A stretch of 64,000 nt of DNA from an uncultured Propionibacteriaceae bacterium (GCA_938012815.1 CALLVV010000074.1:43053-107052), one strand, 5' to 3'; counted from the first letter of the stretch, positions 1 to 7,885 are shown. Notes: generated by a model from the sequence alone, not told the origin. Numbers and translations are program-made.

Positions 1-571
1 TCGTGAAACTGGGATGCAGCCTATCGGTGATGGTCAGTCGTTTGGCCATCGAGGGCAGGTCGGCCACCAGGAAAGCCAAGCAGATCAGTATCACGGTCAT
101 GGTGCCCGTGGCACCCGACGCCTGGCTGACGACGTTGCCCACGAGATCGAGCACGTTGGACGGCGAAACCGCCTTGAGCTGTTCCAGCAGCGCCGCCTCG
201 TCAAAGCCCAGCGTGCCCAACCACGTGATCAACTGCTTGTAAAGCTGGGTGAACTGAGGTCCGTAGGAGGTGAGCGAAGTCACCATGGAGGTGCCCGCCC
301 ACACGATGCCTCCTGTGGCGAGCACCATGACCAGCAGCAGCATCACACCGGTGATCAGGGCCGCCAACGCACGGGGCACGTGATGCTTCTCGAGCCACCG
401 GTACACCGGGTAGGCGGTGATCACCAGGTTGATGGCGAGGAAAGTGGGGGCCAGTACCGAGCTGAACTCTTTGAACAAGCCGAGGGTGAGTGCGACGGCA
501 CCCAGCACCACGACGGCCATCACGAACAGGGGAAACCTGCCCGTGCCGGGCTTCTCGACGGCCCCCACCAC
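1..571 (-). CDS. AI-2E family transporter (partial, C-terminus outside window)
   Basis: The reading frame begins with GTG at 571 (or the next GTG at 568), three bases beyond the stop of the trigger factor gene, and runs off the window edge. About 190 residues are visible: a short polar N-terminus, two closely spaced hydrophobic helices at about residues 14-50, a charged loop (YRWLEKHHVPRALAAL), a third helix, then an amphipathic segment and a fourth helix. This helix-loop pattern with a long soluble segment after helix 3 is that of the PerM/AI-2E exporter family of membrane proteins, whose substrates are mostly unknown. Close spacing suggests co-transcription with tig. There is no strong ribosome-binding site, so translation may be coupled to tig termination. 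The family call is fairly sure, the substrate unknown. Confidence 0.72.
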   Translation of the reverse strand, partial: MVGAVEKPGTGRFPLFVMAVVVLGAVALTLGLFKEFSSVLAPTFLAINLVITAYPVYRWLEKHHVPRALAALITGVMLLLVMVLATGGIVWAGTSMVTSLTSYGPQFTQLYKQLITWLGTLGFDEAALLEQLKAVSPSNVLDLVGNVVSQASGATGTMTVILICLAFLVADLPSMAKRLTITDRLHPSFT

Positions 572-572
572 C

Positions 573-1982
573 TCACTCCGGCTTCTCAGCTTCGGGGGTC
601 TCCTGGGTCTCGGTTTCCCCAGCTTCGGGGGTCTCGGTTTCCTCTTCTGCCTCGGGGGCCTGCGGGGTCATCTCGACGGGTTCCCCCTCGGAGTCGGTCA
701 CCTTCGCGGCCTCACAGATGGCGGCGAGCGCCTTGCCACGGCGGATCTCCTGCTGCCACTCGAACATATGGTTGTGTTCCATCATGTGGTTGACCACTTC
801 CTGCGGCGTGGTGCGCTGCTCGGTGGCCCTGCGAAGGATCAGCTCGGTGAACTCCTGCTGGGAGACGGGAATCTCGTTGTCGTCGACGTACTTGTCGAGG
901 AGCAGCTGCGCGCGCAGCGCCTGGGTGGAACGCTCGTCCACCTGCGCCCAGAACGCGTCGACATCCTCCGCGTCCTCATCCTCGGCCTGCTCCAGGTAGG
1001 TTTCGACGGTCAGCCCGGCCCGCGCCAGCTGATCGGAGATCTGGTTGCGGCGAGCCTCAAGCTCGCGGGCCAGCACGGCGACCGGCACCTCGAACTCGAC
1101 CTGTTCGAGGGCAGCCTCCAGGATCTTGTCCCGGGCCTCGGCGACCTGTTCAGCCTTGGCCTGGGCCAAGACCGCCTTGGACAGGTCCTCGCGCATTTCC
1201 TCGACGGTGTCGAACTCGGAGATCAACTGGGCGAACTCGTCATCCAGCGCGGGCAACTCCTCCTCAGCCACCTGCGTGACGGTGACCGTGATGTCGGCCT
1301 CCTGACCGCGGAAGGGACCACCGATCAGGGTGGATGCGAAGGTCTTCGACTCTCCCGCTTTGAGGCCGCGAACGGCCTCGTCGAGTCCGTCGAGCATCCC
1401 GGACTCCTCACCGACGGTGAGGGTGACGCCTGCGGCGGAGGCCTCAGGCAGCTCTTCCCCGTTCTGGGACGCGGTCAGGTCGACGGTGAGAACGTCGCCC
1501 TCCTGGGCCTCGCGGTCGAGCTCCGTGGTGGTGGCGAACCTCTTGCGGAGCAGCGCGATGCGTTCCTCCACCTCATCTTCGAGCGACGGCAGGGCATCGA
1601 CCGTGGTCTCGATGGCGGTGAAGTCCGGAAGGTCGAACTCGGGTCGGATGTCGACCTCGGCCGTGAACTCGACGAGTTCGCCGTCCTCCAGTTTGGTGAT
1701 CTCGATCTCGGGCTGGGCAAGTGGCACCGCCTTGGCCTCAACCATGGCCGCCTCGTAGGCGGGCTGGATGGCCTCATTGATGGCCTCCTGGAGGACCACT
1801 CCCCGGCCGAAACGCTGATCGATGACGACGGCAGGCACCTTGCCCTTGCGGAATCCGGGGATGCTGACCTGCTCTGCGATCTCCTTGTACGCCTTGTCGA
1901 GATGGGGCTTGAGATCAGCGAAGGGGATCTCTACGGTTAGCTTGACCCTCGTGGGGCTCAGCTTCTCTACGGTGCTGGGCAC
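573..1982 (-). CDS. tig: Trigger factor (ribosome-associated chaperone and peptidyl-prolyl isomerase)
   Basis: A 469-residue protein of usual length for trigger factor. The N-terminal ribosome-binding domain carries the signature loop GFRKGK at residues 43-48, which docks on ribosomal protein uL23. The middle FKBP-type isomerase domain (about 150-245) contains GDVLTVDLT and ALDDEFAQ-type segments, followed by the helical chaperone domain. The acidic tail is rich in Glu, Thr and Pro with repeated ETETPEA-like units, an extension common in actinobacterial homologues. The start is GTG at 1982 with AGGAG about eight bases upstream. In many actinomycetes tig is followed by the clpP genes; here an AI-2E transporter follows instead. 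Cytoplasmic; folds nascent chains at the ribosome exit. Confidence 0.97.
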   Translation of the reverse strand: MPSTVEKLSPTRVKLTVEIPFADLKPHLDKAYKEIAEQVSIPGFRKGKVPAVVIDQRFGRGVVLQEAINEAIQPAYEAAMVEAKAVPLAQPEIEITKLEDGELVEFTAEVDIRPEFDLPDFTAIETTVDALPSLEDEVEERIALLRKRFATTTELDREAQEGDVLTVDLTASQNGEELPEASAAGVTLTVGEESGMLDGLDEAVRGLKAGESKTFASTLIGGPFRGQEADITVTVTQVAEEELPALDDEFAQLISEFDTVEEMREDLSKAVLAQAKAEQVAEARDKILEAALEQVEFEVPVAVLARELEARRNQISDQLARAGLTVETYLEQAEDEDAEDVDAFWAQVDERSTQALRAQLLLDKYVDDNEIPVSQQEFTELILRRATEQRTTPQEVVNHMMEHNHMFEWQQEIRRGKALAAICEAAKVTDSEGEPVEMTPQAPEAEEETETPEAGETETQETPEAEKPE

Positions 1983-2015
1983 GAAACGACTCCTGAACTT
2001 GAAATGGTCGCCGCA

Positions 2016-2045
2016 AGTTTAACCAAGGGCGTCCAGGCCGACCAA
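2016..2045 (-). promoter_or_regulatory. Candidate promoter of tig
   Basis: On the minus strand TTGGTC (2045-2040) and TAAACT (2021-2016) are separated by 18 bases, giving a predicted start near 2009 and a leader of about 27 bases containing the AGGAG site of tig. The -10 matches the TANNNT pattern well; the -35 is weak. Confidence 0.45.
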
Positions 2046-2085
2046 CCGTGACGTGCGCACCTGCCGGATCGGCAGGGTCAGCCCC

Positions 2086-2098
2086 TACGATTGCTCCA
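2086..2098 (+). promoter_or_regulatory. Candidate leaderless promoter of the AAA ATPase gene
   Basis: TACGAT at 2086-2091 is followed by six bases and then the ATG at 2098, so transcription would start on or next to the start codon. No ribosome-binding site precedes this ATG, which agrees with a leaderless message. No convincing -35 is visible. Confidence 0.45.
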
Positions 2099-3504
2099 TG
2101 CCGAATCCCCTCATCGACTCGTTGCTGCAGGTCCTGTCCGACCGGCCTGACGACGTTCCGTTACGCCTCCACGTGGCGGAGCTTCTCATAGCTGATGGCC
2201 GGGGCGCGGAGGCCGTCCAGCACTGCGCCATCGCCCTGCAGCAGGACCCCTCGAATCAGCAGGCCCATGCGCTGCTCGGCCAGGCCTTCCCCACCCCTGC
2301 GACACCCTCCCCCGCCCAGGAAGCGCCTGTGGCGCCAATGCAACAGGCGCCTGAGCCGACCGACCACCCCCAGGACACCCCCACGGTCCCGGCATCACCA
2401 CCCACCCCGGTCAACGAGGATCAGGCCGCCCCGACAGAACCGGGCCAGGACACGGGACAACCGGCAACGGAAACTGGACCGAAGCCGGGACAGGCGGGTT
2501 TCAGCTGGTCACGGGCGGAACAGCAGTTCAAGGACGGCCCGGCGCCGCGTTTCGTGGCGGATTCCGGATCCGGCGAACCGGAACTGGAACGGGTCCACGA
2601 AGATGACGGGGCGCGCCCCGAGGACGTCTGGGAAGTTGAGAGGACAACCCTCACCCTCGCCGACGTCGGCGGCATGGAACACGTCAAGGAGCGTCTGGAG
2701 GTTTCCTTCCTGGCCCCCATGCGCAACCCGGAGCTGCGGAAGCTCTTCGGCAAGAGCCTGCGGGGAGGCCTGCTGCTGTACGGACCCCCAGGGTGCGGCA
2801 AAACCTTCATCGCCCGCGCCGTGGCGGGAGAGATGGGGGCCTCGTTCATGAATGTGACCCTCTCGGACGTTCTCGACATGTTCCTGGGACAGTCGGAGGG
2901 CAAACTGCATGACCTGTTCCAGGCGGCCAGGCGCGCCGCTCCCGTGGTTCTGTTCCTCGACGAGCTGGACGCCATAGGGGCGAAACGCACGCTCACGCGC
3001 TTCAGCAGCATGCGCAACGTGATCAACCAACTTCTGCAGGAACTTGACGGCGTCGATACCAACAACGAGGGATTGTTCACGCTCGCGGCGACGAACGCGC
3101 CGTGGGACGTGGATTCGGCCCTGCGCAGACCGGGTCGCCTGGACCGCACCATCCTGGTGCTGCCACCCGACGAACCCGCCAGGATGGCCATCCTGAAACA
3201 CGATCTGGTTCGCCGCCCCGTCGAGGGCATCAACCTGGCCAAGCTGGCCCGGGACACGGACGGATTCACGGGAGCCGACCTGAGCCATCTGTGCGAGAGC
3301 GCAGCAGAACTGGCGATGATCGACTCCGTCCGTTCCGGCAGGCCGCGCATGATCGGCATGAAGGATTTCACCACGGCCTTCAAACAGGTCCAGCCCTCCG
3401 CCAGGGCCTGGTTCGAGACGGCCCGCAACGTCGTCACCTACGCCGATCCAAACGGTGAATACGCCGACCTCGCCGCCTACATGAGGAAGAAGCGCCTGCT
3501 GTGA
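2098..3504 (+). CDS. AAA family ATPase with N-terminal TPR-like segment
   Basis: A 468-residue protein. Residues 1-60 form a TPR-like helical pair, and about 60-165 are a Pro/Gln/Thr-rich linker of low complexity. The rest is a single classical AAA module: Walker A GPPGCGKT at 229-236, Walker B VVLFLDELDA near 282, a sensor segment with LAATNAPWDVD, arginine-finger region RRPGRLDR near 342 and the small-domain segment GFTGADLSHLCE typical of the Cdc48/FtsH/Vps4 clade. No protease motif (HEXXH) or membrane segment is present. The start at 2098 is preferred over an in-frame GTG at 2053 because a -10 element sits just ahead of it. Its stop overlaps the start of the next gene (GTGA), so the two proteins are probably made together. 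Substrate unknown; it probably remodels or unfolds a protein, perhaps at the membrane. Confidence 0.85.
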   Translation: MPNPLIDSLLQVLSDRPDDVPLRLHVAELLIADGRGAEAVQHCAIALQQDPSNQQAHALLGQAFPTPATPSPAQEAPVAPMQQAPEPTDHPQDTPTVPASPPTPVNEDQAAPTEPGQDTGQPATETGPKPGQAGFSWSRAEQQFKDGPAPRFVADSGSGEPELERVHEDDGARPEDVWEVERTTLTLADVGGMEHVKERLEVSFLAPMRNPELRKLFGKSLRGGLLLYGPPGCGKTFIARAVAGEMGASFMNVTLSDVLDMFLGQSEGKLHDLFQAARRAAPVVLFLDELDAIGAKRTLTRFSSMRNVINQLLQELDGVDTNNEGLFTLAATNAPWDVDSALRRPGRLDRTILVLPPDEPARMAILKHDLVRRPVEGINLAKLARDTDGFTGADLSHLCESAAELAMIDSVRSGRPRMIGMKDFTTAFKQVQPSARAWFETARNVVTYADPNGEYADLAAYMRKKRLL

Positions 3505-4550
3505 CCGGATCCCAGCAGCAGCTGAGGCGCGCCGATGAGCTGATCGCCCTGGGCCGCCACGAGCAGGCGCTGGAACTGCTGTACCCCATGCTGGGTGACG
3601 GCGAGGCGGACCAGGCGCTGGTGCACTTTCACATATCCAGGGCCCACATCGTGGGAAATGACCTGGAACAGGCCGAATCCCATGCCCGGTCGGCACTGAC
3701 TCTGGAGCCGGAGGACGCCGTCTCCCTGAGGTTGCTGGCCATCGCCCTGCACAGCCAGAAGAAATACCCCGAGGCCTTGAAGCTGCTGCAGGAAGCGATC
3801 CGCCTGGCCCCAGAGGATCCGTACAGCCATGTGCGGCTCTCCTTCACCTACTCGGAACTGATGTGGTTCACCATGGCCCGCTACGAGGCGGAAAAGGCCG
3901 TGGAGCTGGGACCGGATGATCCGAGCAGCTACATGGCCCTCGGCTTCGCGCTGTTCGAGACGAACCCGGAGGAAGCGGAACAGGCCTACCGAAAAGTGCT
4001 GGAGCTGGAACCCAGCCACGTGGACGCCAAACACAACCTCGCGATTCTGGCCCAGAACCAAGGAAACCTTGAGAAGGGAAGCTCCGGACTGGTACAGGTG
4101 CTCGCTGAGGCGCCGAGCAACAGAGATTCGGCCATGGTGTTGCACGGCTGGGTGTCGCAAGCCATCTGGACGGCGACGTTGACACTGTTCGTGGGTGGCT
4201 TCTTTGCTGCTCTGCTCAGTGCCGAGAGCCCGATTCCCGGGTTCGTCATCTCCCTTCTGCTGCTGGTGTTCATCACCTTCAAGACCTATCCGCATCTCAG
4301 GGCCATCCACAAGGGTGCAGGAAACCGGTTCCTGCGGAGCTTCTTCAGACAGGAACGACAGGTGACGGTCTGGGCCTGCCTCACCGTGCTCGCCTGGCTC
4401 GTCCAGTTCGGCAGCTTCCTGCTCGGCCTGATCTTTCCCGGGAGCAATGCGCAATTGTTCGCCTATGCCGCGCTACCCATGGTGGTAGCGGGTATCGTGC
4501 TTGGGGTGAAGTACGCGCTCCGGCGCACCAAGAACAGGACCAATACCTGA
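3501..4550 (+). CDS. TPR-repeat protein with C-terminal membrane domain
   Basis: A 349-residue protein whose GTG start overlaps the stop of the AAA ATPase gene by four bases. Residues 1-190 are a run of tetratricopeptide repeats (for example ALVHFHISRAHIVGNDLEQA, and repeats with A-Y/F-x3-P spacing). The C-terminal part has four predicted membrane helices at about 217-237, 243-263, 290-312 and 318-340. The architecture implies a cytosolic protein-binding scaffold tethered to the membrane. Translational coupling to the ATPase, which also starts with a TPR-like segment, suggests the two act as one unit in which this protein recruits substrate or anchors the ATPase. That is inference; I recognise no named system. 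Confidence 0.8.
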   Translation: MTGSQQQLRRADELIALGRHEQALELLYPMLGDGEADQALVHFHISRAHIVGNDLEQAESHARSALTLEPEDAVSLRLLAIALHSQKKYPEALKLLQEAIRLAPEDPYSHVRLSFTYSELMWFTMARYEAEKAVELGPDDPSSYMALGFALFETNPEEAEQAYRKVLELEPSHVDAKHNLAILAQNQGNLEKGSSGLVQVLAEAPSNRDSAMVLHGWVSQAIWTATLTLFVGGFFAALLSAESPIPGFVISLLLLVFITFKTYPHLRAIHKGAGNRFLRSFFRQERQVTVWACLTVLAWLVQFGSFLLGLIFPGSNAQLFAYAALPMVVAGIVLGVKYALRRTKNRTNT

Positions 4551-4599
4551 CTTCCCTGCTCCTCACGCCTCCGAGCTGGGGATCTGTCGAGGAAGCTGC

Positions 4600-4605
4600 T
4601 AGACT
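4600..4605 (+). promoter_or_regulatory. Candidate -10 of tRNA-Gly gene
   Basis: TAGACT lies 12 bases ahead of the mature tRNA end. The same hexamer at a similar position precedes the tRNA-Pro gene at 5563. The -35 region (around 4576-4582, CTGGGG-like) is weak. Confidence 0.45.
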
Positions 4606-4617
4606 CTCCGACGCTTC

Positions 4618-4691
4618 GCGGATGTAGCTCAATGGTAGAGCCCCAGTCTTCCAAACTGGCTACGCGGGTTCGATTCCCGTCATCCGCTCCA
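4618..4691 (+). tRNA. tRNA-Gly (anticodon TCC)
   Basis: The cloverleaf is complete. The acceptor stem pairs GCGGATG with CATCCGC, the D arm contains AGCTCAATGGTAGAG, and the anticodon stem CCAGT/ACTGG encloses CTTCCAA, giving anticodon TCC for glycine GGA codons. The T arm is GCGGG TTCGATT CCCGT. The discriminator T at 4688 is followed by an encoded CCA (4689-4691). It stands alone between the TPR gene and a YciI-like gene. Confidence 0.96.
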
Positions 4692-4751
4692 AGGCCCCGC
4701 GGGGTTCTCCACCTCACTGAGCCAAGCAGCTCAGTGCTACCCTCTGATTCC

Positions 4752-5051
4752 ATGGCACGTCTTTTCATCTTGGAACTGACCTACCATCGCGGACTCGCTC
4801 CCGTCGAAGCCAACCTTCAGGCACACAAGAAGTATCTCGCCAAGAACTACTCCACCGGTCGTTTCCTGGCAAGCGGGCGCAAGGAACCCCGGAACGGGGG
4901 CGTCATCCTTGCGACAGGCACCCGAAAAGAAATGGAGGAGACCATCAGAACAGACCCGTTCACCATCAATGATGCCGCCAAGTACTCGATCACCGAGTTC
5001 CTTCCTTCAATGACTGCCGACTGCCTGTCCCTGTACCGGGAGACGCCGTAG
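4752..5051 (+). CDS. YciI-like (YCII-related) protein
   Basis: A 99-residue protein with the compact ferredoxin-like fold of the YCII family: LFILELTYHRGLAPVEANL, then the region around the AHKKYLAKNY helix with the conserved histidine, ASGRKEPRNGGVILA, and a C-terminal FTINDAAKYSITEF strand. Family members are small cytoplasmic proteins of mostly unknown function, some with dehalogenase- or muconolactone-isomerase-like folds. The ATG at 4752 is chosen because the upstream in-frame extension would run through the tRNA-Gly gene. TACCCT at 4738-4743 lies eight bases ahead of the ATG, suggesting a leaderless message. No operon partner is evident. Confidence 0.85.
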   Translation: MARLFILELTYHRGLAPVEANLQAHKKYLAKNYSTGRFLASGRKEPRNGGVILATGTRKEMEETIRTDPFTINDAAKYSITEFLPSMTADCLSLYRETP

Positions 5052-5115
5052 CTGCCGCTCTCTCGCACGCCCGGGAGCTCAGTCATCACGGAGGATCAGC
5101 AGGTACCGTGGAGGT

Positions 5116-5493
5116 ATGGAAACCCTTTTGAGACTCGTTGTGGGGGCAATCGCAACAGCAGCCGCTGTCTGGCTCATCCCGGGAATCCGCGTGGTCGCCG
5201 CAACCGATCAGCAGTACGTCCTGATCCTGCTCGGGGTGGCTGCGATCATGGGGGTGGTGAACGCCGTCGTCAAACCGTTCACCCAGGCACTGTCCTTCTG
5301 TCTCGTGCTGCTCACCTTCGGGCTGTTCCTGCTGGTTATCAACGCCGCCATGCTGCTGCTGACCGCCTGGGTGGCGCAGAAGTTCGGCATCGGTTTCTTC
5401 ATCGACGGGTTCTGGCCAGCACTGTGGGGAAGCATCGTCATAAGCATCGTCAGCTCCCTGCTGGGTGGTGCCTTCGGAACCGAGAAGACCTGA
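5116..5493 (+). CDS. Small four-helix membrane protein (phage holin 4_2 / PF04020-like)
   Basis: A 125-residue hydrophobic protein with four predicted membrane helices and the family segment GVVNAVVKPF followed by a short loop, then an LLTFGLFLLVINAAMLL helix. This architecture is that of the DUF/PF04020 family, historically labelled phage holin because of similarity to a mycobacteriophage protein, but found in most actinobacterial chromosomes without a phage context. GGAGG lies only one base from the ATG, too close for an ordinary ribosome-binding site, and TACCGT at 5104-5109 lies six bases ahead of the ATG, so the message may be leaderless. There is no lysis cassette or other phage gene nearby. 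Function unknown. Confidence 0.8.
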   Translation: METLLRLVVGAIATAAAVWLIPGIRVVAATDQQYVLILLGVAAIMGVVNAVVKPFTQALSFCLVLLTFGLFLLVINAAMLLLTAWVAQKFGIGFFIDGFWPALWGSIVISIVSSLLGGAFGTEKT

Positions 5494-5507
5494 GGGGGGT
5501 TCCCCCG

Positions 5508-5537
5508 TTGGGCACCTGCGAGGGCTTGCAGTAGACT
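5508..5537 (+). promoter_or_regulatory. Candidate promoter of tRNA-Pro gene
   Basis: TTGGGC (5508-5513) and TAGACT (5532-5537) are separated by 18 bases, with predicted start near 5544, about 19 bases before the mature tRNA end. Confidence 0.55.
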
Positions 5538-5562
5538 GCGCAGGTCCCCTCAGCGGGGCATC

Positions 5563-5635
5563 CGGGACGTAGCGTAGTGGCTAGCGCGCCTGCTTTGGGA
5601 GCAGGAGATCGCAGGTTCGAGTCCTGTCGTCCCGA
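5563..5635 (+). tRNA. tRNA-Pro (anticodon TGG)
   Basis: The acceptor stem pairs CGGGACG with CGTCCCG, the D arm contains TAGCGTAGTGGCTAGCG, and the anticodon stem CCTGC/GCAGG encloses TTTGGGA, giving anticodon TGG for proline CCA codons. The T arm is GCAGG TTCGAGT CCTGT. The discriminator base is A. CCA is not encoded (CTC follows), unlike the tRNA-Gly upstream. Confidence 0.96.
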
Positions 5636-5838
5636 CTCGGTCTCGTGAAGGATTCTGCACATCGCGAAACCCTTCCAGGAGCAATGGTGTAATGAAGAGG
5701 TCGCAGCCTCCTCCGAGGCGAGGTACACACGTTTCACAGGCAGCCCCCAGCGCTTCCTGAGCCGGGTCCAGTTCGCTTTGTCGGCGGCAGAGAACTTTGC
5801 CGCAAACAGGCTGCAAGCCCATCACGAGAGGAGCCAGC

Positions 5839-6492
5839 GTGCTGCTGGAGACCACCACAGCGGAATCGCTGACAGGAATCGCGGCCTGGGCCGTGGGGAT
5901 CATGACCACCCTGGGCGGCCCGGGCGCCGCTTTCCTGATCGCCCTCGAGAACCTCTTCCCTCCCCTGCCCTCCGAAGTGATCCTTCCCCTGGCCGGTTTC
6001 TCCGCCGGCACCGGCACCTCGAACATGACCATTCTCACAGCGATCCTATGGTGCACCTTCGGTTCCGTCGCCGGCGCATGGGCCCTGTACGGGGTGGGTG
6101 CTTGGCTGGGACCGGACAGAACCCGCCGGATCCTGGCCAAGGTGCCACTGGTCAAGACCTCCGACATCGACCGCACCGAGGCGTTCTTCCGCCGCCGGGG
6201 AGGCTGGACCGTCTTCACGGGACGCATGGTGCCGGTGTTCCGGTCGCTGATTTCCATCCCCGCAGGGGTGACCCACATGAACCCGCTGCGGTTCACCTTC
6301 CTGACCACGGCCGGGGCCGCGATCTGGAACACCATCCTGGTGAGCGCCGGATACGCGCTGGGGGCGAATTGGAGCGTGGTCGAAGACTACGTGGGGATCT
6401 TCTCAAAGGTGGTCATCGCCGCGTGCATGGTCGCCCTGGTGTGGTTCATCGCCGTCCGGTTGCGCGCCTCGCGACGCGTCACCACCGACTGA
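5839..6492 (+). CDS. DedA family membrane protein
   Basis: A 217-residue inner-membrane protein. The DedA/SNARE-associated hallmark ENLFPPLPSEVILPLAGF lies near residues 40-57. A later cytoplasmic loop carries FFRRRGGWTVFTGRMVPVFRS, which matches the conserved F-x-R-x3-P-x-R/F-R segment, and is followed by the IPAGVTHMNPLRF motif. There are five to six hydrophobic segments. GTG at 5839 is preferred over an upstream in-frame ATG because GAGAGGAG ends six bases ahead of it. DedA proteins take part in phospholipid carrier flipping and envelope homeostasis (family knowledge); the exact substrate here is unknown. It is followed by a decayed region, so it is probably monocistronic. Confidence 0.88.
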   Translation: MLLETTTAESLTGIAAWAVGIMTTLGGPGAAFLIALENLFPPLPSEVILPLAGFSAGTGTSNMTILTAILWCTFGSVAGAWALYGVGAWLGPDRTRRILAKVPLVKTSDIDRTEAFFRRRGGWTVFTGRMVPVFRSLISIPAGVTHMNPLRFTFLTTAGAAIWNTILVSAGYALGANWSVVEDYVGIFSKVVIAACMVALVWFIAVRLRASRRVTTD

Positions 6493-6629
6493 CCACCCGG
6501 CCCCACCGGGAACAGCCGCGATGGCGACCTCCCGTTTGACGCGACCCCTAAAATCAGGAGGGTTGTTCCCTACTCGGTTCGGAAGAGGAATTTCGACACA
6601 CCGGTCCCAGCGGTCACCCGGTCCGCAGG

Positions 6630-7090
6630 TCCCAAAGATCGCCGGCAGGCGATCGCCGAACACGTCATCGCCCGGGAGCGGCGTCCAGGTCGAGAACCTG
6701 GCCTGGAGCATCGGCATCTCGACCACGATCATCTACCGGGACGTGGCGAACCTCGAACAGGCGGGCGTCATCCACCTCGACCGGGGCTTGGTACGCACAG
6801 TGGCAACCAGCCTGAGCAAAGCCGACGCAGAGTTCCGACTCCAGCAGAGCCGCGGATAAACACGCCATGACCGAGACCCTGGCCCTCGGTTCACCCCAGG
6901 AAGCTCCGTGATGCTGGACGACTCGACCACCGCGATGTGAATGCTGCGCGCCCTGCGGGACGTCCACCCCACTGACCGCAACACCACCTCTCTGCTGGGG
7001 GCCAACCAGGCGAAACATGTGGAAGGCGTACGTTTGCCTGATGGTGGGTGGCGAATACGAACGCTGAGCCCACGCGACGATGGGCCCACC
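6630..7090 (+). pseudogene. Decayed DeoR-family transcriptional regulator
   Basis: No intact frame exists, but successive frames line up with a DeoR regulator. From about 6633 one frame reads PKDRRQAIAEHVIARE (N-terminal helix). A shift leads into VQVENLAWSIGISTTIIYRD (winged helix, 6687 on), continuing to the linker ending SKADAEFRLQQ at 6850. A second shift near 6870-6900 leads to GSSVMLDDSTTAM (start of the sugar-phosphate-sensing domain), an in-frame TGA near 6940, then MLRALRDVHP. After further gaps GGEYER and a second TGA precede AHATMGP near 7080. At least two frameshifts and two stops mean the gene is dead. It abuts a truncated rpiB-like fragment, so the original locus probably controlled sugar or polyol use. 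Confidence 0.75.
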
Positions 7091-7109
7091 CCATGACAGT
7101 CGAGGAGAC

Positions 7110-7268
7110 ATGGGACTGACCATAGTTGTCGGCGCCGACATAGCCGGAGTGAGCTACAAGGAAACCCTGGAGGCCGACGAGAGCGTGACGAAAGTCATCG
7201 ACGTGGGCTTCCGGCTGGGCGAAAACATCGACTATCCGCACACAACGGCGAGAGGAGCACCGACGTGA
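7110..7268 (+). pseudogene. Truncated RpiB/LacAB-family sugar-phosphate isomerase
   Basis: ATG at 7110 follows GAGGAG (7102-7107) and opens a 52-residue frame: GLTIVVGADIAGVSYKE near the N-terminus, then KVIDVGFRLGENIDYPH. This is the beginning of the ribose-5-phosphate isomerase B fold (about 150-160 residues in intact members), with the substrate-binding Asp of the V-G-A/S-D-x-A-G motif and the Y-P-H motif. The frame stops at 7268 and the remaining two thirds, including the catalytic cysteine region, is absent downstream. It lies directly after the decayed deoR, and the join looks like a deletion between the two genes. Probably non-functional, although the N-terminal frame itself is still clean with a good ribosome-binding site. 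Confidence 0.65.
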
Positions 7269-7329
7269 TGCACCGCCTCAAAACCCGCCGCAGGGAAATC
7301 TTGGTGGTGAAATCGACTGGATGAAAGTC

Positions 7330-7351
7330 GGGGTGCCCCTCGGGGCACCCC
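7330..7351 (-). terminator. Hairpin downstream of the excalibur lipoprotein gene
   Basis: GGGGTGCCCC (7330-7339) pairs perfectly with GGGGCACCCC (7342-7351) around a two-base loop. It sits seven bases past the stop at 7359. The T-tract on the minus strand is short (GACTTTC), so termination may be partial. Confidence 0.55.
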
Positions 7352-7358
7352 ACCTTCC

Positions 7359-7790
7359 CTACTTTTCGCAGGCAACCCCATCGCCATCGCGGTCCAGTTT
7401 TGGACTGTACCCGGGGTCACCCCTGTAAAGCGGAGCGGCTCCGGCCTCCTTGGCCTCCTCACAGTTCTTGTAGCGCGCCTTGCCTTTTCCGGAAGAGCTC
7501 GAATCGGTTCCCTTCGACTTGGTATTCTTCTCCGGTTGTTCCGCCCGATCGGATCTAGGTGCAGGGCCCGATGTTGCAGTCGTCTCCGCCACTTCGGTCT
7601 TCTTCTCGGGGGCAGCCTCGGTCGCTTTGTTGCCCGCGGGCGTTTGGGTGGCGGTTGCCGCCGTCTTCGAACGATTTGATTCCACACCCTTGCTCCCGAG
7701 GTCGCAGCCGGATGCACCCAGTCCCACCAGACTAGCCACCACGATAGTCGTCAGCCATGTTTTGCGCCAAGCGGTTTTCACGCCGGTCAT
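7359..7790 (-). CDS. Excalibur calcium-binding domain lipoprotein
   Basis: A 143-residue secreted protein. Residues 1-29 are a signal peptide (positively charged start, hydrophobic core LTTIVVASLVGLG) ending in a plausible lipobox ASGC with Cys29. About 70 Thr/Ala/Lys/Glu-rich residues form an unstructured stalk. The C-terminal 36 residues are a full excalibur domain: YKNCEEAKEAG, YSPKLDRDGDGVACE, where the DxDxDG loop binds calcium and two cysteines form a disulfide. Start ATG at 7790 has GGGGGAG four bases upstream. Probably anchored to the outer face of the membrane; role unknown. It neighbours a small membrane protein gene on the same strand (95-base gap). Confidence 0.88.
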   Translation of the reverse strand: MTGVKTAWRKTWLTTIVVASLVGLGASGCDLGSKGVESNRSKTAATATQTPAGNKATEAAPEKKTEVAETTATSGPAPRSDRAEQPEKNTKSKGTDSSSSGKGKARYKNCEEAKEAGAAPLYRGDPGYSPKLDRDGDGVACEK

Positions 7791-7885
7791 TTCTCCCCCA
7801 TGCCTTTCTCAGCAATTCTCGTTTCACCGGGGAGTTTATACCCACTACTCCGCCCTGCACGCAACAGGTCGAGCGGGACCGTTTC

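Noticed and set aside
417..1940. 507-residue plus-strand frame opposite tig
   Set aside because: Shadow of the trigger factor gene; its translation is Leu/Gly/Asp-rich with no family features, a usual effect of high third-position GC.
5116..5493. Phage holin as evidence for a prophage
   Set aside because: The PF04020 family is widespread in actinobacterial chromosomes and no other phage gene is nearby.
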